NCBI GenBank assembly: GCA_000717735.1
Contig: JOBE01000037.1
Coordinates: forward strand, 1-64,000
Length of the DNA stretch: 64,000 bases
Direction: 5' to 3'
Origin: Streptomyces griseoluteus
Lineage (GTDB): Bacteria > Actinomycetota > Actinomycetes > Streptomycetales > Streptomycetaceae
The first letter of the stretch is position 1; each line of letters opens with the position of its first letter. Made by a program: the position numbers and the translations under genes. Shown one piece after another: positions 1 to 8,593 of this stretch. Under the pieces are notes generated by a model. That model worked only from the letters and a program-made list of their open reading frames with translations, was not told the origin of the DNA and ran no database searches.

Positions 1-37
1 ACGGTCTCGTGGGCTCGGAGATGTGTATAAGAGACAG
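1..37. other. Nextera transposase adapter, sequencing artefact
   Basis: Bases 4-37 match the Illumina Nextera read-2 adapter exactly; its last 19 bases (19-37) are the Tn5 mosaic end. It is library sequence left at a contig end, not genome, so anything called from it should be ignored. Genomic sequence begins at about base 38, and the contig end lies about 65 bp upstream of hemB. Confidence 0.97.
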
Positions 38-102
38 GGGCCGGACGTATGCCCACACGGGGTCGGTAAGTGCATCGTTTCGGCGGGCGTAGCCTCGGGG
101 GC

Positions 103-1107
103 ATGAACTCGTACGGATCCTTTCCCGGGGCGCGGCCGCGGCGGCTGCGGACGACGCCTGCCATGCGGCGGATGGTGGCCGAGACCCGGCTGCACCCCTC
201 CGATCTGATCCTCCCCGCGTTCGTGCGCGAGGGGATCACCGAGCCCGTACCGATCCAGGCCATGCCCGGGGTCGTCCAGCACACGCGGGACACCCTGCGG
301 AAGGCCGCGGCCGAGGCGCTCGCCGCCGGGGTCGCCGGGATCATGCTCTTCGGCGTGCCCGAGGACGCCAAGAAGGACGCCGCCGGTACGGCAGGGACCG
401 ACCCGGACGGCATCCTGCAGGTCGCCATCCGTGACGTGAAGGCCGAGGTCGGCGACGAGCTCGTCATCATGTCGGACCTGTGTCTCGACGAGTACACCGA
501 CCACGGGCACTGCGGCGTCCTCGACGCCGACGGCCGGGTCGACAACGACGCCACGCTGGAACGTTACGCCGAGATGGCCCAGGTCCAGGCCGACGCCGGC
601 GTTCATGTGGTCGGCCCCTCCGGAATGATGGACGGGCAGGTCGGAGTCGTCCGCGACGCCCTCGACACCATCGGCAAGGAGGACGTGTCGATCCTCGCGT
701 ACACCGCGAAGTACTCCTCCGCCTTCTACGGCCCCTTCCGCGAGGCCGTCGGCTCCTCGCTCAAGGGCGACCGCAAGACGTACCAGCAGGACCCCGCCAA
801 CATCCGTGAGTCGATGCGCGAGCTCGCGCTCGACCTGGAGGAGGGCGCGGACATGGTGATGGTGAAGCCCGCCGGGCCCTACCTGGACGTGCTCGCGAAG
901 GTCGCCGAGTCCGTGGACGTGCCCGTCGCCGCGTACCAGATCAGCGGCGAGTACGCGATGGTCGAGGCCGCCGCCGAGAAGGGGTGGATCGACCGGGAGA
1001 AGGCGATCCTGGAGACACTCACCGGCATCCGGCGGGCCGGGGCGCACATGATCCTGACCTACTGGGCCACCGAGGTCGCTCAGACCCTGGGGTCGGCTCG
1101 CCGGTGA
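103..1107 (+). CDS. hemB: Delta-aminolevulinic acid dehydratase (porphobilinogen synthase)
   Basis: Cytosolic enzyme joining two 5-aminolevulinate molecules into porphobilinogen, the first common tetrapyrrole step of haem and cobalamin synthesis. The 334-residue product has the family's full TIM-barrel length. The two active-site lysines are visible: K203 in [14 protein letters not shown] and K255 in [10 protein letters not shown]. The metal loop reads [14 protein letters not shown] (residues 125-138), with cysteines at 127 and 137 but aspartate at 129, a mix of the zinc-type and aspartate-type loops. The ATG at 103 is preferred over an in-frame GTG at 70 because conserved sequence starts here ([19 protein letters not shown]). 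Upstream genes are cut off by the contig end, so operon structure cannot be judged. Confidence 0.96.
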   Translation: MNSYGSFPGARPRRLRTTPAMRRMVAETRLHPSDLILPAFVREGITEPVPIQAMPGVVQHTRDTLRKAAAEALAAGVAGIMLFGVPEDAKKDAAGTAGTDPDGILQVAIRDVKAEVGDELVIMSDLCLDEYTDHGHCGVLDADGRVDNDATLERYAEMAQVQADAGVHVVGPSGMMDGQVGVVRDALDTIGKEDVSILAYTAKYSSAFYGPFREAVGSSLKGDRKTYQQDPANIRESMRELALDLEEGADMVMVKPAGPYLDVLAKVAESVDVPVAAYQISGEYAMVEAAAEKGWIDREKAILETLTGIRRAGAHMILTYWATEVAQTLGSARR

Positions 1108-1166
1108 GGGCCGTCCGGCGCACCCTGGAGAGGTAGCCGACAGGTACCTCGCTGGAGGTGGTCCTC

Positions 1167-1439
1167 ATGATGCACACGCTTGTCGGATGGCATGTGGAGA
1201 TGGAGTTCCAGGAGGAGGGTGACCGGACGCGGGCCGCGGCCATGGTCCGGCTCACCGACGGCACCGAGTTCCGGGCCCACGGAACCGCCAACCGTCACCC
1301 CTCCGATCCGGAGCAGCTGCGGGTGGGTGAGGAGATCGCCGGGGCGCGCGCCCTGATGGACCTCGCTTCCCAGCTGCTGCAGAAGGCGCATACGGAAATC
1401 GACGAGGTGTCCGGTCGGACCTCGCATTCCCTTCGCTGA
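1167..1439 (+). CDS. DUF1876 family small protein
   Basis: 90-residue protein beginning MMHTLVGWHVEMEF, belonging as far as I recognise to the DUF1876 (dsRBD-like fold) family that is widespread and often multicopy in streptomycetes. It has no signal peptide or membrane segment, so it is presumably cytosolic. Conserved features are the VRLTDGTEFRAHG and ANRHPSDPEQ stretches and a C-terminal helix rich in A and L. The start at 1167 has a GGAGG ribosome binding site at 1154-1158 with 8 nt spacing; the ATG three bases further on is equally possible. Function is unknown. It lies 59 bp after hemB on the same strand, and a terminator follows. Confidence 0.85.
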   Translation: MMHTLVGWHVEMEFQEEGDRTRAAAMVRLTDGTEFRAHGTANRHPSDPEQLRVGEEIAGARALMDLASQLLQKAHTEIDEVSGRTSHSLR

Positions 1440-1442
1440 CGA

Positions 1443-1483
1443 CGAAGCCCCCGGTACGGATCTCCTCCGTGCCGGGGGCTTCG
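1443..1483. terminator. Bidirectional hairpin terminator between DUF1876 gene and argS
   Basis: An 18-bp stem (1443-1460 with 1466-1483, one G-T mismatch) encloses a 5-nt loop. It sits between convergent genes and has T-poor flanks, as is usual in Streptomyces, so it can serve both strands. Confidence 0.85.
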
Positions 1484-1493
1484 CTTCGGGACC

Positions 1494-3269
1494 TCAGAGG
1501 CGCTCGGGCGTCCGGATGCCCAGGAGGGCCATGCCCTGGTGGAGCGTGCGGGCGGTCAGCTCGCAGAGGAAGAGGCGGTTCTCCGCGACCTCCCGCGCCG
1601 GCTCCGGCTTGATGACGGGGCACTGGTCGTAGAACGTCGTGTACAGCGATGCCAGCTGGTACAGGTACGCGGCCAGCTTGTGCGGGGCGTACTCCGCGGC
1701 GGTCTCGGCGATCACCTCGCCGAACTGGTCCAGGTGCAGACCGAGCGCGCGCTCGGCCGGTGCCAGTTCGAGCTCGGGGTGGGCCAGCGGCGTGCGGTCG
1801 CCCGCCTTGCCGAAGATCGACCTGATCCGCGCGTACGCGTACTGCAGGTACACCGAGGTGTCGCCGTTCAGCGAGACCATCTGGTCCAGGTCGAACTTGT
1901 AGTCCCGCGCGGCGGACGTCGACAGGTCGGCGTACTTGACCGCGCCGATGCCCACGTACTGACCGTTCTCGACGATCTCCGACTCGGTCAGGCCCACCTT
2001 CTCGGCCTTCTCGCGCACGACCGAAGTGGCGCGGTCCACGGCCTCGTCGAGCAGGTCCACAAGCCGGACCGTCTCGCCCTCGCGGGTCTTGAACGGCTTG
2101 CCGTCCTTGCCGAGGACCGTGCCGAAGGCCAGCTGGACGGCCTTCACGTCGTCGTTCAGCCAGCCGGCCCTGCGGGCCGTCTCGAAGACCATCTTGAAGT
2201 GCAGCGACTGGCGGGCGTCGACCACGTACAGCAGGGTCGTCGCCTTCAGGTTCCGCACCCGGTCGCGGATCGCGGACAGGTCCGTCGCCGCGTACCCGAA
2301 ACCGCCGTCGGACTTCTGGACGATCAGGGGGGTCGGGTTGCCGTCCGGGCCCTTCACGTCGTCGAAGAAGACGCACAGCGCACCCTCGGAGCGGACGGCG
2401 ACGCCCGACTCCTCCAGGATCCGGCAGGTCTCCACGAGCATGTCGTTGTAGCCGGACTCGCCGACCACGTCGGCGTCCCGGATGTCCATGTCGAGCTTGT
2501 CGAAGACCGAGTAGAAGTAGATCTTCGACTCGTCGACGAACCGCTGCCAGAGCGCGAGCGTCTCCTCGTCGCCGGCCTGCAGGTTCACCACGCGCGCGCG
2601 GGCCCGCGTCTTGAACTCCTCGTCCGAGTCGAAGAGGGCGCGCGAGGCCTTGTAGAGCCGGTTCAGGTTCGACATGGCCTCCTCACCGGAGATCTCCGCG
2701 CCGTCCTCGGCCTTGTGGTCCAGCTCGTGCGGGTGCTCGATCAGGTACTGGATGAGCATGCCGAACTGGGTGCCCCAGTCGCCGATGTGGTGGCGGCGGA
2801 CCACGCTCTCGCCCGTGAACTCCAGGATCTCGACCATCGCGGCGCCGATCACGGCGGAGCGCAGGTGCCCGACGTGCATCTCCTTCGCCACGTTCGGCTG
2901 GGCGTAGTCGATGACCGTCGTGCCCGCCGACTCGTTGAACGGCACGCCGAGCCGGGCGTCGGCGGCGCGGGCCGCGAGGGTCCGCACGATGGCCGCGTCC
3001 GTCACCGTGATGTTCAGGAAGCCGGGGCCCGAGACCTCGATGTCCTTCAGGACGTCGTTCTCCGGGATCGCGGCGACGACCCGGGTCGCCAGCTCACGGG
3101 GATTGCCCTTGAGCTGCTTGGCCAGCGCCAGGATGCCGTTGGCCTGGAAGTCGGCCCGGTCGCTTCGTCGCAGCAGCGGGTCGGCGGACGCGGCCTCCGG
3201 CAGGGCTGCCGTGAGTCCGTCCGCGAGGCGCTGCTGCACGGTCGAAGCGAGGGAAGGGACCGAGGCCAT
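1494..3269 (-). CDS. argS: Arginyl-tRNA synthetase
   Basis: Class I aminoacyl-tRNA synthetase that charges tRNA-Arg. The 591-residue length is normal. The N-terminal Add-1-type tRNA-recognition domain (about residues 1-100) is followed by the signature [16 protein letters not shown], which contains the HVGH version of the HIGH motif. The canonical KMSKS is replaced by a [12 protein letters not shown] loop, as is usual for ArgRS that lack a strict KMSK. The C-terminal DALR anticodon domain ends in [13 protein letters not shown]. It is transcribed divergently from lysS across about 170 bp, so two tRNA synthetases share one promoter region. Confidence 0.97.
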   Translation of the reverse strand: MASVPSLASTVQQRLADGLTAALPEAASADPLLRRSDRADFQANGILALAKQLKGNPRELATRVVAAIPENDVLKDIEVSGPGFLNITVTDAAIVRTLAARAADARLGVPFNESAGTTVIDYAQPNVAKEMHVGHLRSAVIGAAMVEILEFTGESVVRRHHIGDWGTQFGMLIQYLIEHPHELDHKAEDGAEISGEEAMSNLNRLYKASRALFDSDEEFKTRARARVVNLQAGDEETLALWQRFVDESKIYFYSVFDKLDMDIRDADVVGESGYNDMLVETCRILEESGVAVRSEGALCVFFDDVKGPDGNPTPLIVQKSDGGFGYAATDLSAIRDRVRNLKATTLLYVVDARQSLHFKMVFETARRAGWLNDDVKAVQLAFGTVLGKDGKPFKTREGETVRLVDLLDEAVDRATSVVREKAEKVGLTESEIVENGQYVGIGAVKYADLSTSAARDYKFDLDQMVSLNGDTSVYLQYAYARIRSIFGKAGDRTPLAHPELELAPAERALGLHLDQFGEVIAETAAEYAPHKLAAYLYQLASLYTTFYDQCPVIKPEPAREVAENRLFLCELTARTLHQGMALLGIRTPERL

Positions 3270-3443
3270 GAGCTTCCGTTCCTGTTGAGTTCGTCAGGTC
3301 TGATTCGCTTGTCAAGTGTCCCATGGGAGCGCAACGTGATTTCCCCGCCTGTGGACAACCCCGGAGAGTGTCGTTCCGTCTGGGAGAATGGCTCACGTAG
3401 AGCTTGTCAGGCAGAACCCCTCAGGAAGAAGGACGTACCGACC
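3270..3443. promoter_or_regulatory. Divergent argS/lysS promoter region with a DnaA-box match
   Basis: 174 bp without a gene separates the two synthetase starts. It contains one exact match to the Streptomyces DnaA box (TGTGGACAA on this strand, 3350-3358). I see no clear T-box leader, which would need a long structured 5' UTR. A purine-rich GGAAGAAGGA ribosome binding site for lysS lies at 3424-3433. Confidence 0.55.
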
Positions 3444-5168
3444 GTGGCTCAGAGCAGCACCGAGACCGACTGGGTCTCCCGTTTCGCGGACGAGGTCATC
3501 GCCGAGTCGGAGCGACGTGCGCCTGGCAAACCGGTCGTCGTCGCCTCCGGCCTCTCCCCGTCCGGCCCGATCCACCTGGGCAACCTCCGCGAGGTCATGA
3601 CCCCGCACCTGGTCGCCGACGAGATCCGCCGCCGCGGGTACCAGGTCAGGCACCTGATCTCCTGGGACGACTACGACCGCTACCGCAAGGTGCCGAACGG
3701 CATCGAGGGCATCGACGCGTCCTGGGCCGAGCACATCGGCAAGCCGCTGACCTCCGTCCCGGCCCCCGCCGGCTCGCCCCACCCCAACTGGGCCGAGCAC
3801 TTCAAGGCCGCCATGGTCGAGTCGCTGGCCGAGCTGGGCGTCGAGTACGACCCCATCAGCCAGACCGAGCAGTACACCGCCGGTGCCTACCGCGAGCAGA
3901 TCCTGCACGCCATGAAGCACCGCGGTGACATCGACGCCATCCTCGACCAGTACCGGACGAAGAAGGCGCCGAAGAAGCAGTCGCAGAAGCCCGTCGACGA
4001 GGCCGAGCTGGAGGCCGAGGAGGGCTCCGGCGCGGCGAGCGAGGACGACGGCTCCGGCGGCGCCTCCGGCTACTTCCCGTACAAGCCGTACTGCGGGCAG
4101 TGCGAGAAGGACCTCACCACGGTCACCTCGTACGACGACGAGACCACCGAGCTGGCCTACACCTGCGTGAACTGCGGCTTCGCCGAGACCGTGAAGCTCA
4201 GCGAGTTCAACCGCGGCAAGCTGGTCTGGAAGGTCGACTGGCCGATGCGCTGGGCGTACGAGGGCGTCATCTTCGAGCCCTCCGGCGTCGACCACTCCTC
4301 GCCCGGCTCGTCCTTCGTCGTCGGCGGCCAGATCGTCCGCGAGATCTTCGACGGCGTCCAGCCCGTCGGCCCGATGTACGCCTTCGTCGGCATCAGCGGC
4401 ATGGCCAAGATGTCCTCCTCGCGCGGTGGCGTACCGACCGCCGCCGACGCGCTGAAGATCATGGAGGCCCCGCTGCTGCGCTGGCTGTACGCGCGCCGCA
4501 GGCCCAACCAGTCCTTCAAGATCGCCTTCGACCAGGAGATCCAGCGGCTCTACGACGAGTGGGACAAGCTGGAGGCCAAGGTCGCCGACGGCAGCGTGCT
4601 GCCCGCCGACGCCGCCGCGTACTCCCGCGCCGCCCGCACGGCCGCCGGCGAGCTGCCGCGCACCCCGCGCCCGCTGCCGTACCGCACGCTCGCCTCGGTC
4701 ATGGACATCACCGCGGGCCACGACGAGCAGACCCTCCGGATCCTCACCGAGCTCGACCCGGAGAACCCTGTCACCTCCCTCGACGAGGTCCGGCCGCGCC
4801 TCGACCGCGCCGAGAACTGGATCACCAGCCAGGTCCCGGCCGACCAGCGCACCATCGTCCGCGACGAGCCGGACACCGAGCTCCTCGGCTCCCTCGACGA
4901 CGAGGGCCGCGAGTCGCTCCGGCTGCTCCTGGAGGGCCTCGACACCCACTGGTCGCTCGACGGGCTCACCACCCTCGTCTACGGCGTCCCGAAGGTCATG
5001 GCCGGTCTCGACCCGGAGGCCAAGCCGACGCCCGAGCTGAAGCTCGCGCAGCGCGCCTTCTTCGCCCTGCTCTACAAGCTCCTCGTCAGCAGGGAGACCG
5101 GGCCGCGCCTTCCCACACTGCTGCTCGCCGTGGGCGCGGACCGGGTGAGGAAGCTGCTCGGCGCGTGA
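3444..5168 (+). CDS. lysS: Class I lysyl-tRNA synthetase
   Basis: Charges tRNA-Lys with lysine. This is the archaeal/spirochaete-type class I enzyme rather than the usual class II LysRS; streptomycetes often carry both. Evidence: HLGN (HIGH motif) at about residue 44 within SGPIHLGN, AKMSSSRGG (KMSKS loop) at about 321, and two CxxC zinc-type pairs (CGQCEK, CVNCGF) in the connective domain. A low-complexity acidic insert (EEGSGAASEDDGSGG) precedes the zinc pairs. The GTG at 3444 has a good ribosome binding site and begins where the conserved protein begins (TDWVSRFADEVI). The reading frame stays open far upstream, but that stretch is antisense to argS. Length 574 residues. Confidence 0.95.
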   Translation: MAQSSTETDWVSRFADEVIAESERRAPGKPVVVASGLSPSGPIHLGNLREVMTPHLVADEIRRRGYQVRHLISWDDYDRYRKVPNGIEGIDASWAEHIGKPLTSVPAPAGSPHPNWAEHFKAAMVESLAELGVEYDPISQTEQYTAGAYREQILHAMKHRGDIDAILDQYRTKKAPKKQSQKPVDEAELEAEEGSGAASEDDGSGGASGYFPYKPYCGQCEKDLTTVTSYDDETTELAYTCVNCGFAETVKLSEFNRGKLVWKVDWPMRWAYEGVIFEPSGVDHSSPGSSFVVGGQIVREIFDGVQPVGPMYAFVGISGMAKMSSSRGGVPTAADALKIMEAPLLRWLYARRRPNQSFKIAFDQEIQRLYDEWDKLEAKVADGSVLPADAAAYSRAARTAAGELPRTPRPLPYRTLASVMDITAGHDEQTLRILTELDPENPVTSLDEVRPRLDRAENWITSQVPADQRTIVRDEPDTELLGSLDDEGRESLRLLLEGLDTHWSLDGLTTLVYGVPKVMAGLDPEAKPTPELKLAQRAFFALLYKLLVSRETGPRLPTLLLAVGADRVRKLLGA

Positions 5169-5183
5169 GTAGCCGAAACATGT

Positions 5184-5221
5184 GAAAGGGCCGCCTCCCG
5201 GAGTTCGGGGGCGGCCCTTTC
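5184..5221. terminator. Hairpin terminator after lysS
   Basis: A perfect 12-bp stem (5184-5195 with 5210-5221, GAAAGGGCCGCC arms) with a 14-nt loop, between convergent lysS and the DUF2637 gene. It ends in CTTTC, so it works in either direction. Confidence 0.9.
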
Positions 5222-5237
5222 GGCTGTCTTCGGTGGG

Positions 5238-6491
5238 TCAGGGGGTGTCGAAGTCGGCGCTCTCCTGCTGGATCCGCTGCTGGATCGCGGGGGTCAGCCG
5301 GTGCAGCACGTCGGTGTCCGGGAACTCCGGCATGCCGTAGTGCGCGGCGACCAGCTGCTCCAGCTCGGCCGCGCTGGGGAACTGCTTGTTCTCGTGGCTG
5401 TAGGACCACGTGAGCTTGTAGACGGTCTCCTCGAAGTCGTCGGCCGGCGGCTCCGGATCGACGTACTCCGGGTACGGCTCGAAGCCCTCGGGACCCTGCT
5501 CCTGGCGGGGGTCCCCGAGCGACATGTCCTCCGGGCCGAGCGGGATGGCCACCGGCGTCGGCTCCAGGCCCTCGGCGATCTGCGGGGCGTACGCCGTCTC
5601 GTGGGCCTCCGGCGGGAGCTGCTGGGCGTGGAACCAGGGGCTGCCGTTGACCAGGGCTTCACCCGTCGGTACGTCCGCCTGCCCCTGCGGGAGCTGCTGC
5701 GGCGGACCCGCCTGCGCCACCGTCGCCGGCTGCAGTTGGGGCTGCTGGGGCTGCTGAGGGAGCTGCTGCGCGGGTGCCTGCTGCTGCGGGGGCAGGAGAG
5801 CCGGTTCGATGCCGGCCGCCGCGAGGCCCGCCGCCGCCGTCTCCGCCAGGGGGACGCCGTACCGGGCGAGACGCAGCGGCATCAGCGCCTCCACCGGGGC
5901 CTTCCTGCGCCAGCTCCGGCCGTAACGGGCCTGCAGCCGCGCCTGGTAGATCAGCCGCTCCTGCTCCAGCTTGATGACCTGGTCGTACGAGCGCAGCTCC
6001 CAGAGCTTCATCCGGCGCCACAGGCGGAACGTCGGCACCGGGGACAGCAGCCAACGGGTCAGCCGCACGCCCTCCATGTGCTTGTCCGCCGTGATGTCCG
6101 CGATCCGGCCCACGGCGTGCCGCGCGGCCTCGACGGCCACGACGAACAGGATCGGGATCACCGCGTGCATCCCGACGCCCAGCGGGTCCGGCCAGGCGGC
6201 CGCGCCGTTGAAGGCGATCGTCGCCGCCGTCAGCACCCAGGCGGTCTGCCGCAGCAGCGGGAACGGGATCCGCAGCCACGTCAGCAGCAGATCCAGGGCG
6301 AGCAGCACACAGATGCCCGCGTCGATGCCGATCGGGAAGAAGTACGAGAAGGTGCCGAAGCCCTTCTGCACGGCGAGCTCGCGCACCGCGGAGTACGACC
6401 CCGCGAAACCGATCCCCGCGATGATCAGCGCACCGGCGATGACGAGGCCGATGAGTATCCGGTGTGTGCGTGTCAGCTGCATCGCGGCCAC
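5238..6491 (-). CDS. DUF2637 domain membrane protein
   Basis: 417-residue protein with a DUF2637-type membrane region: four hydrophobic segments in about the first 150 residues (ILIGLVIAGALIIAGIGF, IGIDAGICVLLALDLLLTW, TAWVLTAATIAFNGAAAW, AVIPILFVVAVEAA). A cytosolic part follows, with a basic helix, a glutamine/proline-rich linker (roughly residues 250-300) and an acidic tail with a folded-looking end (SYSHENKQFPSAAELEQLVAAHYG). DUF2637 proteins occur on Streptomyces chromosomes and conjugative plasmids (SpdB-like), but no function is established. The GTG at 6491 is preferred because a GGGGAGGGG ribosome binding site precedes it by about 8 nt; ATG at 6482 is the alternative. Upstream lies a DUF3558-like lipoprotein on the same strand. 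Confidence 0.82.
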   Translation of the reverse strand: MAAMQLTRTHRILIGLVIAGALIIAGIGFAGSYSAVRELAVQKGFGTFSYFFPIGIDAGICVLLALDLLLTWLRIPFPLLRQTAWVLTAATIAFNGAAAWPDPLGVGMHAVIPILFVVAVEAARHAVGRIADITADKHMEGVRLTRWLLSPVPTFRLWRRMKLWELRSYDQVIKLEQERLIYQARLQARYGRSWRRKAPVEALMPLRLARYGVPLAETAAAGLAAAGIEPALLPPQQQAPAQQLPQQPQQPQLQPATVAQAGPPQQLPQGQADVPTGEALVNGSPWFHAQQLPPEAHETAYAPQIAEGLEPTPVAIPLGPEDMSLGDPRQEQGPEGFEPYPEYVDPEPPADDFEETVYKLTWSYSHENKQFPSAAELEQLVAAHYGMPEFPDTDVLHRLTPAIQQRIQQESADFDTP

Positions 6492-6626
6492 CCGCGATCC
6501 CCTCCCCGTCATTCGACATCCCGCGCGCACAGAGTGGCACATGTGTGCGGAGCCCGGCCCCCGGGGGAGGGACGGGCTCCGTACGGACGTGCCGGACTGC
6601 GTGGGTTTGTGACTACTTGTTCGTGA

Positions 6627-7364
6627 CTACTTGTTGGCGGCGGCGATCGCGGCCACGGCCTCCTTGGCCGCCTTCACGGCGCCGTCCACGATGGTCTTCT
6701 CCGACGGGGTGGGCGCGCCCGCGTACCCGGCGCCGTTGTACGACAGCAGCACCAGGACATTGCCCGTACGCGCCACGACGGCGCCGTAGACGAAGTCCTC
6801 GTCGGTCTTGCGCAGCTGGTACGTGACGGTCTTGGCCTCGTCGCCGATGCCCGTCGCCGTGGTGGTGCGGAGCTTCTTGGCGCCCTGGGTGCCCTGGACC
6901 TTGGCGAGCTCCTTCGCCAGGTTCTCCTGGGCGCGCTCCTGGCCGCTGCCGAGCGCCGCGTCCGACTCGTACCGGTAGAAGGACACGTCGAGCCAGCGGT
7001 ACTGCGAGCCCTTCACGCCCTTGTCCGCGAGACCGTTCCACGAGCAGCCGCCACGGCTGGCGAGGTCGCTGGAGACGGCGGGCGTGCCGTTCTTGGTCTT
7101 CGCCTTCGGCACCAGCGATTCCGTGGTCTTGGCCGCGATCGACTTGCAGGCCTGGGGCAGCTCCGCGAACTTCGCCGGCTCGACCTTCTTCGTCGTCTGG
7201 GACGGCGAGGGAGTCGCGGACGCCGACGCGCCGGCCTTGTCCTTCGATCCCGTCTTGCCGGAGCCGCTGTCGCCGGAGTCCGAGGAGCAGCCGGCGACGA
7301 CGAGCATCACCGGGACGGCGGCGCAGGCGAGTATGCGGGTGAGTCGCGGGGCTGATCGCTGCAT
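6627..7364 (-). CDS. DUF3558-like lipoprotein
   Basis: 245-residue predicted lipoprotein. The signal peptide ILACAAVPVMLVVAGC ends in a lipobox (VAGC, cysteine near residue 23), followed by a serine/glycine/lysine linker and a globular domain with conserved CK and CSW cysteines (PQACKSIAAKTTESLV, GGCSWNG) that probably form a disulfide. The layout matches the DUF3558 family of actinobacterial surface lipoproteins, whose role is unknown. AAGGA lies just before ATG 7364. A second protein of the same architecture lies immediately upstream on the same strand, which suggests a duplicated pair. Confidence 0.72.
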   Translation of the reverse strand: MQRSAPRLTRILACAAVPVMLVVAGCSSDSGDSGSGKTGSKDKAGASASATPSPSQTTKKVEPAKFAELPQACKSIAAKTTESLVPKAKTKNGTPAVSSDLASRGGCSWNGLADKGVKGSQYRWLDVSFYRYESDAALGSGQERAQENLAKELAKVQGTQGAKKLRTTTATGIGDEAKTVTYQLRKTDEDFVYGAVVARTGNVLVLLSYNGAGYAGAPTPSEKTIVDGAVKAAKEAVAAIAAANK

Positions 7365-7489
7365 GGTTCCTTCAGTCGCTTGTCGTACGGTCCTGCCGGG
7401 GTCCGGCGGCCACGGGCACGGTGCGGACGGGCCACGGTACGCCGACACGTTACGTGGTCGCCGTCCGCTCGCGGAGCGGAGCCGGACGG

Positions 7490-8419
7490 CTACTCCTCAA
7501 GGCGCTCGGCGAGCAGCCGGGCCAGATTCCGGGCCTTTTCCTGCAGTTCCGCGCTGTCCGGGGCCTCGCCGGAACCGGTGGTCTGCTCACGGTAGGAGAC
7601 CGTCACGATGACGTTGGATGTGCGGAACACCACGCTGACGACCCGCTGGTGGCTGTTGGCTCCGACGGCGCTGACGACGTCGTCCAGGTACGCGATGTCC
7701 CCGAGGCCTTCGAGGACGCGGGGCTCCAGACCGGTGGAGGCCGGGTCGGGGGTGGCCGGGTCGCCGGTGGCGGTGCCGCCGGTGGTGCCGGCCGTCGGGG
7801 ACTTGGCCGTCGGGGTGCCGTTCGGCGGGGCGGTGCTGCCGGGCGGGGTCTTGCCCGGGGGCGTGCCCGGCGCGGTCGTCGAGGTCGAGGTCGGGGCCGT
7901 CGCCGAGGCCGGGCCCGTGGGGGTCGGCGGGGCGGTCGGGGGCAGCGGGATGCCCGCCGCGAGCTGCTTGCGGACGTACACCTCCTGCGCCCGGTCGTCG
8001 TCGCTGACGGCGGTGTCGTAGGACACGACCCGCTCGACGTCGAGCACGAGCCGGTGCGAGGTGTCCGGGGTGTCGGCCCGCCAGGTGCAGCCGACCCGCC
8101 GGTCGGTGTCGTACGTGACGGCGGCGGTGCCGCGGTACGCCTTGTCGCGCTCGCGGTCGGCCAGCGTGGCGGCGCCGGGGAGCAGGTCCCTCAGCGTGGC
8201 CTGCGGGACGGAGCCGCAGGGCTCGAAGAGCGTGCGGTAGCGGCCGGGGGGCGCCACCGGGGCGGCGGGGCCGGCCTTGGCGTCCACGGCGATGTCGTCC
8301 ACCGGGGTGCCGGCGGAGCATCCGGTGAGGCCGATCCCGAGGCCGAGGCCGAGGGTGAGGACGACGGCGGTGCGAGCCGCGGACCTGGTGCGGCCGGGGG
8401 TGTACCTCTTTCGCTGCAC
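7490..8419 (-). CDS. DUF3558-like lipoprotein with long Pro/Thr linker
   Basis: 309-residue lipoprotein. After a twin-basic start (QRKRYTPGRTR) comes a hydrophobic segment and the lipobox LTGC. The domain carries the same paired-cysteine pattern as its neighbour (FEPCGSVPQATL, VGCTW). It is split by a 90-residue Pro/Thr/Gly/Ala linker (about residues 160-240) before a C-terminal strand-rich part (VVSVVFRTSNVIVTVSYRE) that parallels the end of the adjacent lipoprotein. The GTG at 8419 was chosen because the signal peptide starts there; longer in-frame starts add sequence that is not signal-like. Its function is unknown. It faces rtcB across about 170 bp. Confidence 0.72.
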   Translation of the reverse strand: MQRKRYTPGRTRSAARTAVVLTLGLGLGIGLTGCSAGTPVDDIAVDAKAGPAAPVAPPGRYRTLFEPCGSVPQATLRDLLPGAATLADRERDKAYRGTAAVTYDTDRRVGCTWRADTPDTSHRLVLDVERVVSYDTAVSDDDRAQEVYVRKQLAAGIPLPPTAPPTPTGPASATAPTSTSTTAPGTPPGKTPPGSTAPPNGTPTAKSPTAGTTGGTATGDPATPDPASTGLEPRVLEGLGDIAYLDDVVSAVGANSHQRVVSVVFRTSNVIVTVSYREQTTGSGEAPDSAELQEKARNLARLLAERLEE

Positions 8420-8593
8420 GGTCCCAGGCTCCCTTCTCCCGAAGTCTTTCCCGAAAACTGTTTGCCGCGCGAACCCGGCCGATGGACACAATGTCTATCG
8501 CACACGCAGCTGTTGATGCCGGTCCGCTGTCACCTGTACGGGCTTTGGCTCCGGTTTTTGCGTTATCAGACTTTTCGGGGGAATCGAGGGAGT
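8420..8593. promoter_or_regulatory. Divergent lipoprotein/rtcB promoter region
   Basis: 174 bp between two divergent start codons. Base composition drops relative to the flanking core genes (several A/T-rich stretches near 8440-8580). The only ribosome binding site I can place is GAGGGAG at 8586-8592 for rtcB. I see no Rtc-type sigma54 -24/-12 element and no RtcR gene nearby. Confidence 0.4.

Noticed and set aside
1539..3443. Very long N-terminal extension of the lysS reading frame
   Set aside because: It lies antisense to argS, codes for Arg/Val-rich sequence without family similarity, and the GTG at 3444 has a good ribosome binding site and starts the conserved protein.
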